Origin: Epilithonimonas tenax DSM 16811
GTDB taxonomy: Bacteria; Bacteroidota; Bacteroidia; Flavobacteriales; Weeksellaceae
Reading direction: 5' to 3'
Assembly: GCF_000428485.1 (NCBI RefSeq)
Contig: NZ_AUAA01000027.1
Location: 1-46,408, forward strand
Length of the DNA stretch: 46,408 bases
Both the position numbers and the translations under genes were made by a program. Position 1 is the first letter of the stretch; every line of letters begins with the position of its first letter. The notes under the pieces are model-generated. The model worked only from the letters and a program-made list of their open reading frames with translations, did not search any database and was not told where the DNA came from. Positions 7,147 through 17,524 of this stretch are shown here, in pieces.

Positions 7147-8829
7147 TTACCTCCCAATCACTTCTGTAATTGGACTTCCGATGTTTCCACTTGGGAACTC
7201 GATGTGAAGTAAGGCGGAGATGGTCGGGGCAATATCGGTCATATTATAATCTTTATTGCTTTCGCCGTGTTTGATTCCCCAGCCCATAAAGATCAAGGGA
7301 ATATGTGAATCGTAGGAATTCCAGACGCTGTGAGTGGTTCCTTTTTTAGCATATGAAGGCAACATGCCGTCGTGGGAAATGATTTGAATATCGCCACTTC
7401 TCTGCCAGTTGTAACCGTTGATGGCCCTGGTTTTTATAGGCTCTGGTATAGCAGATGAACCGATTTTCTTTAAATCAACTGCGTATAAAACCCTTTGATC
7501 TTTGTTCAGATTGTTGATGATCGTTGTTTTGATATCGTCTTCGTCCAGATTTTTTTCTTTGATCAGACTTTGATTCAGGTAAATTTGATAATTGTCGATT
7601 CCAAGAATGACTTTAGAATTTGCATATTTCTTTTCCAGTTCTGCACCCAGATTTTTTTCCAATCCATCATCATAGAAACCACCGAGGATCTTATTGGCTC
7701 TCAAGAATCCTTCGGCATTGGCACCACCGTGATCAGCTGACAGGAAAACCAGATAATTGTTCTTCCCTACTTTCTTATCCAGCATTTTGAAAAACGCAGC
7801 CAAGTCTTGGTCCAATCGGATGTAGGTATCTTCTACTTCTACGGAATTCGGTCCGTAAGAATGGCCAACATAATCCGTTGAAGCCAAATTGATTGCCAGA
7901 AAATCTGTCTCCTCGCCTTTTCCCAAAGCATAATGATCCAACGCCGCTTCCGCAAAAGTCAAGGTTAAAGTATTGCCGAACGGTGTAGTTCTGATGACGC
8001 CTTTTTTAGTCGTATAATCCGTTAACAGATTTTTATATGGGAAAACAGGTTCTTTCGCAGTTCCTACAGGATATTCCCATTCTACATTATCCGCTGTACT
8101 TTCTGTGTATTCAGAAATTGGCAAGCTAGTCTCCCAGCCGTTGGCCAATAATTTTTCAGGAACTTTCTGCCCGTTAAAATCAGTCACCCATTTTGGCAGT
8201 TCATTCATATAATAAGAACTCGTAATAAAATTCCCTGATGAATCATCGAACCAGAAAGCGCCAGTTGGATTGTGCCCGGCAGGCAAAATGGATGCGCGGT
8301 CTTTCAAAGAAACACCAACTACTTTTGATTTAAAATTACTGGCTATTCTCAATTGGTCTGTCATAGTGGTAGACCATAGGTTTTTGGGAGAATGACTTCC
8401 CATTTTTCTATTCTCAGAACCAACAGGATTGACGCCGTCATCTGTCGTACAATAGACATTTTTTCCGGTTTCTTTGTCTGTCCAGTCATTGCCGGCAATC
8501 CCGTGAATAGATGGAACAGAACCTGTATAAATAGAAGTATGGCCAATGGCAGTCACGGTCGGGATGTAAGGAATGTGAACATTATTAAGAGAATAACCTT
8601 CACCTAGCAGCCTTTGAAAACCACCTTTCCCGAATTTTTTCTCGAAGCGGTAGAGATAGTCCCAACGCATCTGGTCTACGACTAGTCCTACGACTAATTT
8701 TGGTTTCGCTCCAGAATTTAATTTTGTTTTCTGGGTATCTGGATTTTCACTGTTAAGTTTAATTTTTTGCGCATCTAGATTTCCAATCGCAAGGGCTGCA
8801 ATCAGGAATATTTGAATTTTTCTGAACAT
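7147..8829 (-). CDS. pafA: PafA-type alkaline phosphatase
   Basis: An exported zinc phosphomonoesterase of the alkaline phosphatase superfamily, releasing phosphate from organic monoesters. The 560-residue product starts with a signal peptide (MFRKIQIFLIAALAIGNLDAQ). All known PafA active-site residues are present at a constant offset of +14 from the characterised Elizabethkingia enzyme, as I recall its numbering: Asp52, nucleophile Thr93, Asn114, Lys176 and Arg178, Asp319, His323, Asp366, His367 and His500. The Lys/Arg pair marks monoesterase preference. The start at 8829 is preferred to an upstream extension to 8985, because the signal peptide begins there and a -7 box lies at 8851-8858. 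It has its own promoter and terminator, and phosphate-linked expression was not visible from sequence. Confidence 0.93.
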   Translation of the reverse strand: MFRKIQIFLIAALAIGNLDAQKIKLNSENPDTQKTKLNSGAKPKLVVGLVVDQMRWDYLYRFEKKFGKGGFQRLLGEGYSLNNVHIPYIPTVTAIGHTSIYTGSVPSIHGIAGNDWTDKETGKNVYCTTDDGVNPVGSENRKMGSHSPKNLWSTTMTDQLRIASNFKSKVVGVSLKDRASILPAGHNPTGAFWFDDSSGNFITSSYYMNELPKWVTDFNGQKVPEKLLANGWETSLPISEYTESTADNVEWEYPVGTAKEPVFPYKNLLTDYTTKKGVIRTTPFGNTLTLTFAEAALDHYALGKGEETDFLAINLASTDYVGHSYGPNSVEVEDTYIRLDQDLAAFFKMLDKKVGKNNYLVFLSADHGGANAEGFLRANKILGGFYDDGLEKNLGAELEKKYANSKVILGIDNYQIYLNQSLIKEKNLDEDDIKTTIINNLNKDQRVLYAVDLKKIGSSAIPEPIKTRAINGYNWQRSGDIQIISHDGMLPSYAKKGTTHSVWNSYDSHIPLIFMGWGIKHGESNKDYNMTDIAPTISALLHIEFPSGNIGSPITEVIGR

Positions 8830-8850
8830 TGAATGACTTTTTATTGAGCC

Positions 8851-8858
8851 CAAATTTA
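8851..8858 (-). promoter_or_regulatory. pafA promoter -7 box
   Basis: TAAATTTG on the minus strand, 21 nt before the ATG, is a perfect TAnnTTTG match. Confidence 0.6.
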
Positions 8859-9012
8859 CAGCTTTCAAAAGTTTTGGGATGTGAAATTTTATTAAAGTTT
8901 GCAAGACAAATGAATTTAAACACCAAGTCTTCCAAGTTTTTTTGGCCTTACCGAACTTATTTTCAAATTCACTAAAGGTGTTCACTCAGCAAAAACTGAG
9001 GTAATTACAAAC

Positions 9013-9045
9013 AAAAAAGAACAGGAAGTTTCCCGTTCTTTTTTT
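9013..9045 (-). terminator. mdh terminator
   Basis: On the minus strand GAACGGG - AAACTT - CCTGTTC, extended by A-T pairs and with one G-U pair, leads into a run of T residues. Confidence 0.8.
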
Positions 9046-9066
9046 GTGCTGAAGTTCTCTTCAATA

Positions 9067-9993
9067 TTAAAACTTAAGATCGCCATTCACATCTCTTACA
9101 GCTTGTGCGGCTTCAGCAAATTTCAATTGTTCGTCCACTGTTAAAGTGATATTGACGATTTTTTCTACACCATCTTTCCCAATGATAGCAGGCACCCCAA
9201 GGCAGATATCGCTTTGTCCGTATTCGCCATCCAACATCAGTGAACAAGGGATCATTTTTTTCTGATCACACAAGATAGACTGAACCATTACGGAAACCGC
9301 CGCACCTGGTGCGTACCAAGCAGAAGTTCCTAGCAATTTGGTCAATGTTGCACCGCCAACTTTAGTTTCTTCGATGACAGAAGCCTTTTGCTCATCATTC
9401 AAGAACTCAGAAACTGGCACGCCATTTCTTGTTGCTTTGCTGAATAAAGGTAACATACCTGTGTCAGAATGTGCTGCAATGACCATTCCGTCAACGTCAG
9501 AAATTGGCGATTCTAATGCTTCTGCCAATCTGTACTTGAATCTGGCAGAATCCAAAGCACCACCCATTCCGATGATTCTTTCTTTTGGAAGTCCGGATGT
9601 TTTGTGAACCAGATATGCCATTGTATCCATCGGGTTGGAGACCACAATAATGATCACATCCGGCGAATATTTGACCAAGTTTTGAGTCACTTCTTTGACG
9701 ATCCCTGCGTTGATACCTATCAATTCTTCTCTTGTCATTCCCGGTTTTCTAGGAATTCCAGAAGTGATTACCGCGACTTTGGAACCTGCAGTTTTGGAGT
9801 AATCTCCTGTTGTTCCAGTGATTTTGGTATCGAAACCATTAAGAGAAGCGGTCTGCATCAGATCCATTGCTTTTCCTTCTGCAAAGCCTTCTTTGATGTC
9901 TACCAAAACAACTTCTGCTGCGAAGTCTTTCATTGCGATGTATTCTGCACAACTTGCTCCTACTGCGCCTGCGCCAACTACGGTAACTTTCAT
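9067..9993 (-). CDS. mdh: Malate dehydrogenase
   Basis: NAD-dependent oxidation of malate to oxaloacetate in the TCA cycle, cytoplasmic. The 308-residue protein has the Rossmann start VVGAGAVGA, Asp of LVDIKEG for NAD binding, the active-site loop RKPGMTR, SNPMD, and the catalytic AAHSDTGM with His175. It belongs to the lactate-dehydrogenase-like malate dehydrogenase class common in Bacteroidota. The Arg-rich loop RKPGMTR supports malate over lactate. The gene is single, divergent from pfkA across a 324-bp spacer, with a clear terminator. Confidence 0.96.
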   Translation of the reverse strand: MKVTVVGAGAVGASCAEYIAMKDFAAEVVLVDIKEGFAEGKAMDLMQTASLNGFDTKITGTTGDYSKTAGSKVAVITSGIPRKPGMTREELIGINAGIVKEVTQNLVKYSPDVIIIVVSNPMDTMAYLVHKTSGLPKERIIGMGGALDSARFKYRLAEALESPISDVDGMVIAAHSDTGMLPLFSKATRNGVPVSEFLNDEQKASVIEETKVGGATLTKLLGTSAWYAPGAAVSVMVQSILCDQKKMIPCSLMLDGEYGQSDICLGVPAIIGKDGVEKIVNITLTVDEQLKFAEAAQAVRDVNGDLKF

Positions 9994-10086
9994 AATGTTT
10001 TTATTTAATGTTTTTTTAGTAATAATGATCCCTTTGATCTGATTATCTACAATTTGTTAATTTAAAATTTGACTTTGTCTTGTTCG

Positions 10087-10094
10087 TAAATATA
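10087..10094 (-). promoter_or_regulatory. possible mdh promoter -7 box
   Basis: TATATTTA on the minus strand differs from TAnnTTTG only in the last base. It lies about 93 nt before the mdh ATG. Confidence 0.3.
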
Positions 10095-10289
10095 ATAAAA
10101 GTTACAGAGCCTGAGAAAAATTTAATTCTAATATTTGTCATATTTTATTCCAATGCAAAACACATGATCAAATCTTGCAATTAGCGGACATGTTTACCTG
10201 CGATAGGTTAGCATTTTCTTTATGATCAAGCTGCGGTATTATTTATGACACAATATTGTACTAGATCGTCAAATGTGGTTCAGATTTCG

Positions 10290-10297
10290 TAAATTTG
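10290..10297 (+). promoter_or_regulatory. pfkA promoter -7 box
   Basis: TAAATTTG, a perfect TAnnTTTG match, 20 nt before ATG 10318. Confidence 0.6.
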
Positions 10298-10317
10298 CTC
10301 TGAAAAAAATTGAAAAC

Positions 10318-11304
10318 ATGTCAGAAAACAACATAAAATCTATTGCAGTTTTAACTTCCGGAGGTGATGCTCCGGGTATGAACGCTGCACTTAGAGCTGT
10401 TGTAAGAACAGCAAACCACTACGACATAGACTGTTATGGAATCCGCGAGGGCTATAATGGTCTTATTGCTGGTGATGTTATAAAAATGGGACCTCGCTCC
10501 GTAAAAAATATTATCAATCAGGGCGGAACTATTCTAAAGTCTGCTAGATCCAAAGAATTCATGACTCCGGAAGGTAGAAAAAAAGCCTTCGAGCAATGTC
10601 AGAAATTAGGCATTGATGCTTTGGTCTGTATTGGTGGAGACGGCAGTTTCACAGGCGCAAAGGTCTTCAATGAAGAATTTGGAGTCAAAGTCATTGGTGT
10701 TCCCGGGACTATTGACAACGATATATTTGGTACAGATAAAACCATTGGTTACGACACGGCTCTTAATACCGCAATGGATGCTATTGACAAGATCCGTGAT
10801 ACGGCAACTTCTCACAACAGAGTTTTCTTTGTAGAAGTGATGGGACGTGACGCAGGCTTCATTGCCCTGAACAGTGGTATCGCAACTGGTGCACTTGACA
10901 TCCTGATCCCGGAAAGAAAAGACAGTCTGGAAGATCTTTTCAGCACTTTCCGGACGGCAGAAAAAGTAGGCAAATCATCCAGTATTGTAGTCGTGGCAGA
11001 GGGCGAAGAATTGGCTAGCATCTATGATCTTGCAAAAGCCACCAAAGAAGAGTTCCCGAACTATGATATCCGTGTGGCAATCCTGGGACACATCCAGAGA
11101 GGCGGCTCACCCAGCTGTGCAGACAGAGTGCTGGCCAGCCATTTGGGCTATGGTGCAGTGATAGGTCTTATGGAAGGAAGAAACAAAGTGATGGTCGGTA
11201 TGCAGGCTAACAAAATCACATATACAACTATTGAAGAAGCGATCAAAAAACACAACGAAATTGACAAGGATCTATTGAAAATAGCTGAGATTCTCGCTAT
11301 GTAA
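10318..11304 (+). CDS. pfkA: ATP-dependent 6-phosphofructokinase
   Basis: Phosphorylates fructose 6-phosphate to fructose 1,6-bisphosphate, the committed step of glycolysis. The 328-residue protein shows SGGDAPGMNAALR (ATP site), IGGDGSFTGA, PGTIDNDI with catalytic Asp133, TATSHNRVFFVEVMGRDAG, and ILGHIQRGGSPSCADR. The GGDGS loop has Gly in the position expected of ATP-dependent rather than PPi-dependent enzymes. ATG 10318 is chosen over an in-frame upstream start at 10273, because the latter would include the promoter box. gapA follows 56 nt downstream in the same direction. Confidence 0.96.
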   Translation: MSENNIKSIAVLTSGGDAPGMNAALRAVVRTANHYDIDCYGIREGYNGLIAGDVIKMGPRSVKNIINQGGTILKSARSKEFMTPEGRKKAFEQCQKLGIDALVCIGGDGSFTGAKVFNEEFGVKVIGVPGTIDNDIFGTDKTIGYDTALNTAMDAIDKIRDTATSHNRVFFVEVMGRDAGFIALNSGIATGALDILIPERKDSLEDLFSTFRTAEKVGKSSSIVVVAEGEELASIYDLAKATKEEFPNYDIRVAILGHIQRGGSPSCADRVLASHLGYGAVIGLMEGRNKVMVGMQANKITYTTIEEAIKKHNEIDKDLLKIAEILAM

Positions 11305-11330
11305 TTCTTTATTTTTTCGTACATTTATAA

Positions 11331-12365
<1,035 letters not shown>

Positions 12366-12388
12366 TCCAACTTATTCAATAAATACTG

Positions 12389-12421
12389 AAACCTTTCAAT
12401 TCATTTTGAAAGGTTTTTTTT
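12389..12421 (+). terminator. gapA terminator
   Basis: A perfect 11-bp stem AAACCTTTCAA / TTGAAAGGTTT with loop TTCATT and a following T-run. Confidence 0.9.
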
Positions 12422-12481
12422 ATTGATTAATGATAAAATTCACCATTACTTTTTCGAACAATAATTGTAATTTTATCAAAG

Positions 12482-13678
12482 ATGGAAAAACCAATTTTAC
12501 AACCTAAATTCAAAGATGCGCCACATTTCAAAAATTTTTGGGAAAGCGGAAATGGTAAACAGCTTATAGAGTTTTCCGGCGCGAATGTCAGCTTCAAAGA
12601 TTTTGATCAATTTTCTCATTTCTTTTATGATTTTGATCAAATCGGAGATCAAGTGGTAAAAGACATTTACTTGACACAATCATATCCCGAAGCTTCAAGG
12701 CAGATTGAAACTTATATCAGGACTGGTATTTTTGAAAATCATGATATCCCTGAAAGTGTAAAAATACTATTTGGACAAACTCAATCTGTTCCGGACTGGG
12801 TAGATTTTAATTTAATAAAAAGCGGCGCAGAACTCTGTATGCGCTGCAATGTGGATTCCTTGATTTCACTCAGAGATTATTGTCTGATCGGCGGTTACGA
12901 TTACGCCTATCTCAATAAACCATTGATCGTAACAGAAGCTTTGAAGAAAGGCGCAGTCAAACGTTTATCAGAGACCCTGGACTTTTGGTTGAATGTCACC
13001 AGAACCGACTCACTTTTAACCCATCAAAAGGGTTATGAATTCGCTATAAAAACCAGATTAATCCATTCCTATGCGAGACTTTCTATAAAAAAAAATGACA
13101 AGAACTGGGACACCAAAAACTGGGGAGAACCTATCAACTCTTGGGATATGATGGCAACTTACATCGGTTTCAGTTTGGTGTTTTTATACAGTCTGAACAA
13201 ATTAGGAAATACCTATTCTCAACACGAAGAAAAAGGACTCTTTCACCTTTGGAAATACGTAGGATATCTTTTAGGAATTCCGGAAAATCTTTTACCTGAC
13301 GATAAAAAACAAGCGACAGAATATTTTTATCTATGGACTTCTGTACAGCCACCATCTGACAAAGACTCCGTACTTCTGGCCCATTCTTTACTGAATGAAT
13401 CTCTGGAAAATCCCATTCTTAAATTTAACTTTCAAAGAAAAAACCTCCGCTACCTACACATCTGCTGCACTTGGTTTTTATTAGACGATGAAGTCTGTGA
13501 AAGACTGGAAATTCCGAAAGTAAAAAATAGATACTTATTTCCGAAATCAAAAATCATATTCAATAAAATATATGAAAAAACTATAAGCCGAGAAGCAAGG
13601 ATAAAGAGAGGAAACAAAGATCAGTTAAAAGTTTTGGAGGATTATCTGAACACGACAAAACAATCAAATTTCCATTAA
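12482..13678 (+). CDS. MpaB/Lcp-type (PF09995) oxygenase-like protein
   Basis: A 398-residue protein that resembles the oxygenase MpaB / latex-clearing protein family (formerly DUF2236). The diagnostic stretch is KGYEFAIKTRLIHSYARL, where His195 is the likely counterpart of the proximal haem ligand of Lcp, followed by WGEPINSWDMMATYIGFS and KYVGYLLGIPENLLP. Characterised members are haem proteins that cleave polyisoprene or oxidise isoprenoid side chains. No signal peptide is seen, so it is probably cytoplasmic or peripheral. The substrate is unknown. The neighbours gapA and recA give no functional hint. A weak box TAATTTTA (12468-12475) lies just before the ATG. Confidence 0.75.
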   Translation: MEKPILQPKFKDAPHFKNFWESGNGKQLIEFSGANVSFKDFDQFSHFFYDFDQIGDQVVKDIYLTQSYPEASRQIETYIRTGIFENHDIPESVKILFGQTQSVPDWVDFNLIKSGAELCMRCNVDSLISLRDYCLIGGYDYAYLNKPLIVTEALKKGAVKRLSETLDFWLNVTRTDSLLTHQKGYEFAIKTRLIHSYARLSIKKNDKNWDTKNWGEPINSWDMMATYIGFSLVFLYSLNKLGNTYSQHEEKGLFHLWKYVGYLLGIPENLLPDDKKQATEYFYLWTSVQPPSDKDSVLLAHSLLNESLENPILKFNFQRKNLRYLHICCTWFLLDDEVCERLEIPKVKNRYLFPKSKIIFNKIYEKTISREARIKRGNKDQLKVLEDYLNTTKQSNFH

Positions 13679-13718
13679 AATATAATCAACAAATTTACAA
13701 GCTCAGGAAAAAATAATA

Positions 13719-13750
13719 TTGGATTTTGATTTTAAAATTCCGTATTTTTG
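13719..13750 (+). promoter_or_regulatory. recA promoter (-33 and -7)
   Basis: TTG (13719-13721) and TATTTTTG (13743-13750) are separated by 21 nt, matching both parts of the Bacteroidota sigma consensus. The ATG lies 17 nt downstream. No obvious LexA box was recognised. Confidence 0.65.
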
Positions 13751-13767
13751 AGAATAATTTTGAAACG

Positions 13768-14769
13768 ATGAGTACTATTGACGATAAGAAAAAAGCACTG
13801 CAGCTGGTGCTGGAAAAACTAGATAAAACCTACGGGAAAGGCACCGTAATGACTTTGGGAGAGGATTCTGTGGATCATACCATAGAGGTCATTCCGTCGG
13901 GATCATTGGGAATTGACTTGGCTTTGGGTGTTGGTGGCTACCCAAGAGGAAGAGTTATTGAAATCTACGGACCAGAATCTTCGGGTAAAACAACATTGAC
14001 ACTTCACGCCATTGCAGAAGCACAGAAAACGGGTGGCATTGCTGCGTTTATAGATGCAGAGCACGCCTTTGACAGAAGTTACGCAGCAAAACTGGGTGTA
14101 GATTTGGAGAACTTAATCATCTCTCAACCAGATAATGGTGAACAGGCGTTGGAAATTGCAGATAACCTGATCAGATCAGGCGCAATTGATATTGTGGTGA
14201 TCGATTCTGTAGCTGCATTGACACCAAAGGCAGAGATTGAAGGCGAAATGGGCGATTCCAAAATGGGTCTTCACGCCAGATTGATGTCTCAGGCACTTAG
14301 AAAACTAACTGGTTCAATATCAAGAACAAAATGCACAGTGATTTTCATCAATCAGCTTCGTGAAAAAATTGGCGTAATGTTCGGAAATCCTGAAACCACT
14401 ACTGGTGGAAATGCCCTGAAGTTCTATGCTTCTGTAAGAATTGATATCAGAAAAGCCAGTGCGCCAATTAAAAATGGTGACGAAGCAGTTGGAAGCCGTG
14501 TGAAAGTGAAAATTGTGAAAAACAAAGTAGCGCCACCTTTCAAAATGGCAGAATTTGATATTATGTATGGTGAAGGTATTTCTAAAGCGGGAGAGATCCT
14601 GGATACAGCCGTAGATCTTGCTGTGGTTAAGAAAAGTGGATCTTGGTTCAGCTATGAAGAAACCAAATTGGGACAAGGCCGTGATGCTGTAAAAGACCTC
14701 CTCAAAGACAATCCTGAATTATCTGAAGAGATTGAAGGTAAGATCAGAGAGATCATCAAGAACAAATAA
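13768..14769 (+). CDS. recA: Recombinase RecA
   Basis: DNA strand-exchange ATPase for homologous recombination and SOS signalling. The 333-residue protein has Walker [10 protein letters not shown] (from residue 68), the Walker B region [29 protein letters not shown], and the conserved loop-2 region [32 protein letters not shown]. An upstream TTG at 13726 would extend the protein through the promoter, so ATG 13768 is used. It is monocistronic and ends in a shared hairpin with the opposing membrane-protein gene. Confidence 0.98.
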   Translation: MSTIDDKKKALQLVLEKLDKTYGKGTVMTLGEDSVDHTIEVIPSGSLGIDLALGVGGYPRGRVIEIYGPESSGKTTLTLHAIAEAQKTGGIAAFIDAEHAFDRSYAAKLGVDLENLIISQPDNGEQALEIADNLIRSGAIDIVVIDSVAALTPKAEIEGEMGDSKMGLHARLMSQALRKLTGSISRTKCTVIFINQLREKIGVMFGNPETTTGGNALKFYASVRIDIRKASAPIKNGDEAVGSRVKVKIVKNKVAPPFKMAEFDIMYGEGISKAGEILDTAVDLAVVKKSGSWFSYEETKLGQGRDAVKDLLKDNPELSEEIEGKIREIIKNK

Positions 14770-14773
14770 ATAG

Positions 14774-14811
14774 AATTAAAGGCTGTGAGATTTCACAGCC
14801 TTTAATTTTAT
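14774..14811. terminator. Bidirectional terminator, recA / barrel protein
   Basis: A perfect 15-bp stem (14774-14788 with 14793-14807, loop GATT) lies between the two convergent genes. T residues follow on the plus strand, and the minus-strand gene's stop codon directly abuts the hairpin (14808-14810). Confidence 0.88.
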
Positions 14812-15461
14812 TTGAAGATGTAAGTTAATCCTAAACTTAAAACCTGTTCTGATTTTTTCTTAGAAGTACCAGTGTAACCTACCTCAGATGGGCTATTTTT
14901 CAAATTAGGATACGTATTCGACATTCCGATGTCATATTTTAAGGCAAGCTCTAATTGCCTTTTATAGCTAAATCCCACACCTGCTCCAATTCCTAAATTA
15001 AATGAATTTGCTTTACCGTAGCTATTTTTTTCATATTCCGGCTTGTTGGTATTTTTCACCTTTTGATCTATCAGGAAATTAAATCTTGGACCTATCAATC
15101 CATAGAATTCAGATTCTGCTTCGGAAAAATAAGCCTTAAAATTAAAAGGAACACTGAGGTAATTATTAGCGTAAACAGCTTCATATCCAGGTCTGCCTTT
15201 TGAATCCTTCGCCTTTCCAGATTCTCCAGCTCCAAAATACAAAGCTTCTATTTGAAGGTAATACTGTTCTGCTGAACCAATTGGTGCCTGAGCGGTTACA
15301 CCTCCCAAAACAGAAAATCTGGCTCCGGAAGGATTATGGGCATTTCTAACCCTGGAATAAGTTCCACCTGCAACCAAGCCAAACTCAGTTGACCTCAGAT
15401 CAATCTGTGCCTGAGATAGTAAGGAAGAAAAAATGAATGATGCAAAAAGGATTTTTTTCAT
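14808..15461 (-). CDS. Outer-membrane beta-barrel protein (porin/PorT-like)
   Basis: A 217-residue protein with a signal peptide (MKKILFASFIFSSLLSQAQ). It then alternates short strands ending in aromatic residues, such as FGLVAGGTYSRVR, YYLQIEALYFG, YLSVPFNFKAYF, FYGLIGPRFNF, GIGAGVGFSYKRQLELALKYDIGMS and a final QVLSLGLTYIFK. The closing Phe-Lys end and strand pattern fit an eight-stranded outer-membrane barrel of the porin/PorT-like class common in Bacteroidota. The start is placed at 15461 because the signal peptide begins there. The ligand or role is unknown. Confidence 0.85.
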   Translation of the reverse strand: MKKILFASFIFSSLLSQAQIDLRSTEFGLVAGGTYSRVRNAHNPSGARFSVLGGVTAQAPIGSAEQYYLQIEALYFGAGESGKAKDSKGRPGYEAVYANNYLSVPFNFKAYFSEAESEFYGLIGPRFNFLIDQKVKNTNKPEYEKNSYGKANSFNLGIGAGVGFSYKRQLELALKYDIGMSNTYPNLKNSPSEVGYTGTSKKKSEQVLSLGLTYIFK

Positions 15462-15491
15462 ACTTGTGTTTTTATAATTATTTTTCTGTTT

Positions 15492-15499
15492 CAAAATTA
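15492..15499 (-). promoter_or_regulatory. Barrel-protein promoter -7 box
   Basis: TAATTTTG on the minus strand, 30 nt before the ATG. It sits just downstream of the sucD terminator. Confidence 0.55.
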
Positions 15500-15502
15500 A
15501 AC

Positions 15503-15536
15503 AAAAAAATTGAGAAGCTCTATCTGAGCTTCTCAA
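15503..15536 (-). terminator. sucD terminator
   Basis: On the minus strand TTGAGAAGCTC - AGATA - GAGCTTCTCAA is an 11-bp perfect stem followed by seven T residues. Confidence 0.9.
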
Positions 15537-15571
15537 AAAATATATTTAATAAACAATTTTAATCAATTGTA

Positions 15572-16444
15572 TTATGCTAAAACTTTGGCTACGGTTACGC
15601 CGATCTCTGCTGGAGAATCTACAACGTGAATACCATTTTCTGCCATGATAGCCATTTTCGCTTGTGCCGTGTCATCATCACCACCTACGATTGCACCTGC
15701 GTGCCCCATTGTTCTACCTTTTGGTGCCGTCTGTCCAGCGATAAAGCCCACCACTGGTTTTGTAGAACCACTCGCTTTGTACCATCTTGCTGCTTCTGCT
15801 TCCAAAGATCCACCGATTTCGCCAATCATGACAACCGCTTCTGTTTCCGGATCATTAATGAACAATTCCAAAGCTTCTTTCGTCGTCGTTCCAATGATAG
15901 GATCTCCACCAATTCCGATCGCTGTAGAAACTCCGAAACCTGCTTTCACCACCTGATCTGCAGCCTCGTAAGTAAGAGTTCCAGATTTTGAAACGATACC
16001 CACTTTTCCTTTTTTGAAGACGAAACCTGGCATAATACCAATTTTTGCTTCGTCTGAAGTGATGATACCAGGACAGTTTGGGCCAATCAAACGGCAGTCT
16101 CTATCTTGGATATAATCTTTAACTTTTACCATATCAGCAACGGGAATCCCTTCTGTGATACATACAATAACTTTGATACCTGCCTCAGCAGCTTCCATTA
16201 CAGCATCTGCAGCAAATGCAGGCGGAACGAAAATAATACTCACATTAGCTCCTGCTTTCTCTACAGCTTCTGCCACAGAATTGAAAACTGGCTTACCAAG
16301 GTGCTCAGAACCTCCTTTTCCCGGAGTTACACCACCAACAACGTTGGTTCCGTAATCGATCATTTGACCTGCGTGGAAAGTACCTTCGTTACCTGTAAAT
16401 CCTTGTACGATAACTTTAGAATCTTTGTTTACTAATACTGACAT
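15572..16444 (-). CDS. sucD: Succinyl-CoA synthetase, alpha subunit
   Basis: The alpha subunit carries the phosphohistidine intermediate in conversion of succinyl-CoA to succinate with nucleotide triphosphate formation. The 290-residue protein shows [11 protein letters not shown] and GGVTPGKGG (CoA-binding), [30 protein letters not shown] and the active-site loop [11 protein letters not shown] with His248. It starts with [15 protein letters not shown]; an upstream in-frame extension to 16510 crosses the promoter box and is rejected. The beta subunit gene sucC is not adjacent here. It has its own promoter, downstream of the second lpxD. Confidence 0.96.
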   Translation of the reverse strand: MSVLVNKDSKVIVQGFTGNEGTFHAGQMIDYGTNVVGGVTPGKGGSEHLGKPVFNSVAEAVEKAGANVSIIFVPPAFAADAVMEAAEAGIKVIVCITEGIPVADMVKVKDYIQDRDCRLIGPNCPGIITSDEAKIGIMPGFVFKKGKVGIVSKSGTLTYEAADQVVKAGFGVSTAIGIGGDPIIGTTTKEALELFINDPETEAVVMIGEIGGSLEAEAARWYKASGSTKPVVGFIAGQTAPKGRTMGHAGAIVGGDDDTAQAKMAIMAENGIHVVDSPAEIGVTVAKVLA

Positions 16445-16487
16445 TTTTTTATTGTAATTTATTGATTTTATAAAACTTTGATACTCG

Positions 16488-16495
16488 CAAAAATA
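16488..16495 (-). promoter_or_regulatory. sucD promoter -7 box
   Basis: TATTTTTG on the minus strand, 43 nt before ATG 16444. Confidence 0.55.
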
Positions 16496-16554
16496 ACGAT
16501 AATAATCCAAAAATTTATTGTAATCAATAATTTTTTAGATGAATAAAATATGAT

Positions 16555-17457
16555 TTACTTCAGATTTTTGAGTTTGACTTCTTTTCTGAGGTAATCCCTG
16601 AATTCTTCTGCAATGGGACCGAAGTAAGTTCCTTTCTTAAGATTTCGATTGACTCCACTTTTTGCAAGAAGTACAGTTCCGCTTTCTACACGAACGCCGG
16701 AAGCCATTCCTACTTGTCCCCAGATCGTCACATCATCTTCGATGATGCAGCAGCCTGCAATTCCGGTTTGGGAGGCTATCAGACATCTTTTTCCTATGAT
16801 GGTATCGTGCCCAATCTGGATCTGATTGTCCAGAATACTGCCTTCTCCAATGATGGTGGGATCTGTCACACCACGATCTATGGTACAACTGTTTCCTATT
16901 TCCACATTATTTTGGATGATGACATGGCCTACAGAAATCAGTCTGTCATAGTTTCCATTGAGTTTTCTGTAATAGAAGGCATCGCCTCCCAAAACTGTAT
17001 TAGCTTGGATGATGACGTTATCACCAATGACTGTTCTGTCACCAATGACTACATTGGGAAAAATGTGACAGTTCTTCCCTATTTTAACTTCATTTCCAAT
17101 GGTCACAGAAGGGTGAATGAAGGTTCCCGTACCTACTTCTAGGTCGTGCAGTTCTTCTCGGAAATTCGAGATTCGGGTGAAGTGCGTGTTGATTTTGTTA
17201 AAGTCTCTGAACGGGTCTTCTGAAACCAAAAGTGCTTTCCCGGCAGGACATTCTACTTCTTTATCAATTAAAATGATTGTGGCAGCGGAATTGAGCGCTT
17301 TGTCGTAATATTTCGGATGGTTTACAAAAACAATTTCTCCGGCTTTGACCATATGGATCTCATTGGTACCAAGTACTGGAAAATCCTCATCACCAACATA
17401 TTTGGCGTTGATGATATCAGCAATGGTCTTGAGTTGTTGTGGCTGATTGAATGTCAT
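16555..17457 (-). CDS. lpxD: LpxD-like acyltransferase paralogue
   Basis: A 300-residue left-handed beta-helix acyltransferase closely resembling LpxD, which adds the N-linked hydroxyacyl chain to UDP-acyl-glucosamine. The N-terminal uridine-binding-type domain (about 1-100) precedes hexapeptide repeats (about 105-260) with the candidate catalytic His in QIGHDTIIG. It is about 40 residues shorter than the lpxD at 20561-21583 and lacks its C-terminal helical tail; it ends soon after SGVNRNLKKGTYFG. It is separated from efp by a terminator and a palindromic repeat. It may have a different acyl-chain or sugar preference, or act in another surface glycan pathway. Confidence 0.85.
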   Translation of the reverse strand: MTFNQPQQLKTIADIINAKYVGDEDFPVLGTNEIHMVKAGEIVFVNHPKYYDKALNSAATIILIDKEVECPAGKALLVSEDPFRDFNKINTHFTRISNFREELHDLEVGTGTFIHPSVTIGNEVKIGKNCHIFPNVVIGDRTVIGDNVIIQANTVLGGDAFYYRKLNGNYDRLISVGHVIIQNNVEIGNSCTIDRGVTDPTIIGEGSILDNQIQIGHDTIIGKRCLIASQTGIAGCCIIEDDVTIWGQVGMASGVRVESGTVLLAKSGVNRNLKKGTYFGPIAEEFRDYLRKEVKLKNLK

Positions 17458-17524
17458 AGTTGGATGTTAGAATTTAGACATTAGATTTTAGATTGCAATC
17501 GTGTTTGATTGAGGAACGTCGTTT

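Larger units (their letters stand above)
9994..10317. other. mdh-pfkA divergent spacer
   Basis: The spacer holds the divergent promoter boxes. The centre (about 10130-10260) is less AT-rich and contains ATGATCAA twice (near 10163 and 10222) and the small palindrome ACCTGCGATAGGT. No small gene or known RNA was recognised. Confidence 0.4.

Noticed and set aside
8830-8985. A 52-residue N-terminal extension of PafA
   Set aside because: The extension covers the promoter box and precedes a good signal peptide. The PafA active-site offset also fits a start at 8829.
13726-13767. A TTG start extending RecA by 14 residues
   Set aside because: It would translate through the -7 promoter box, and conserved RecA proteins start near [12 protein letters not shown].
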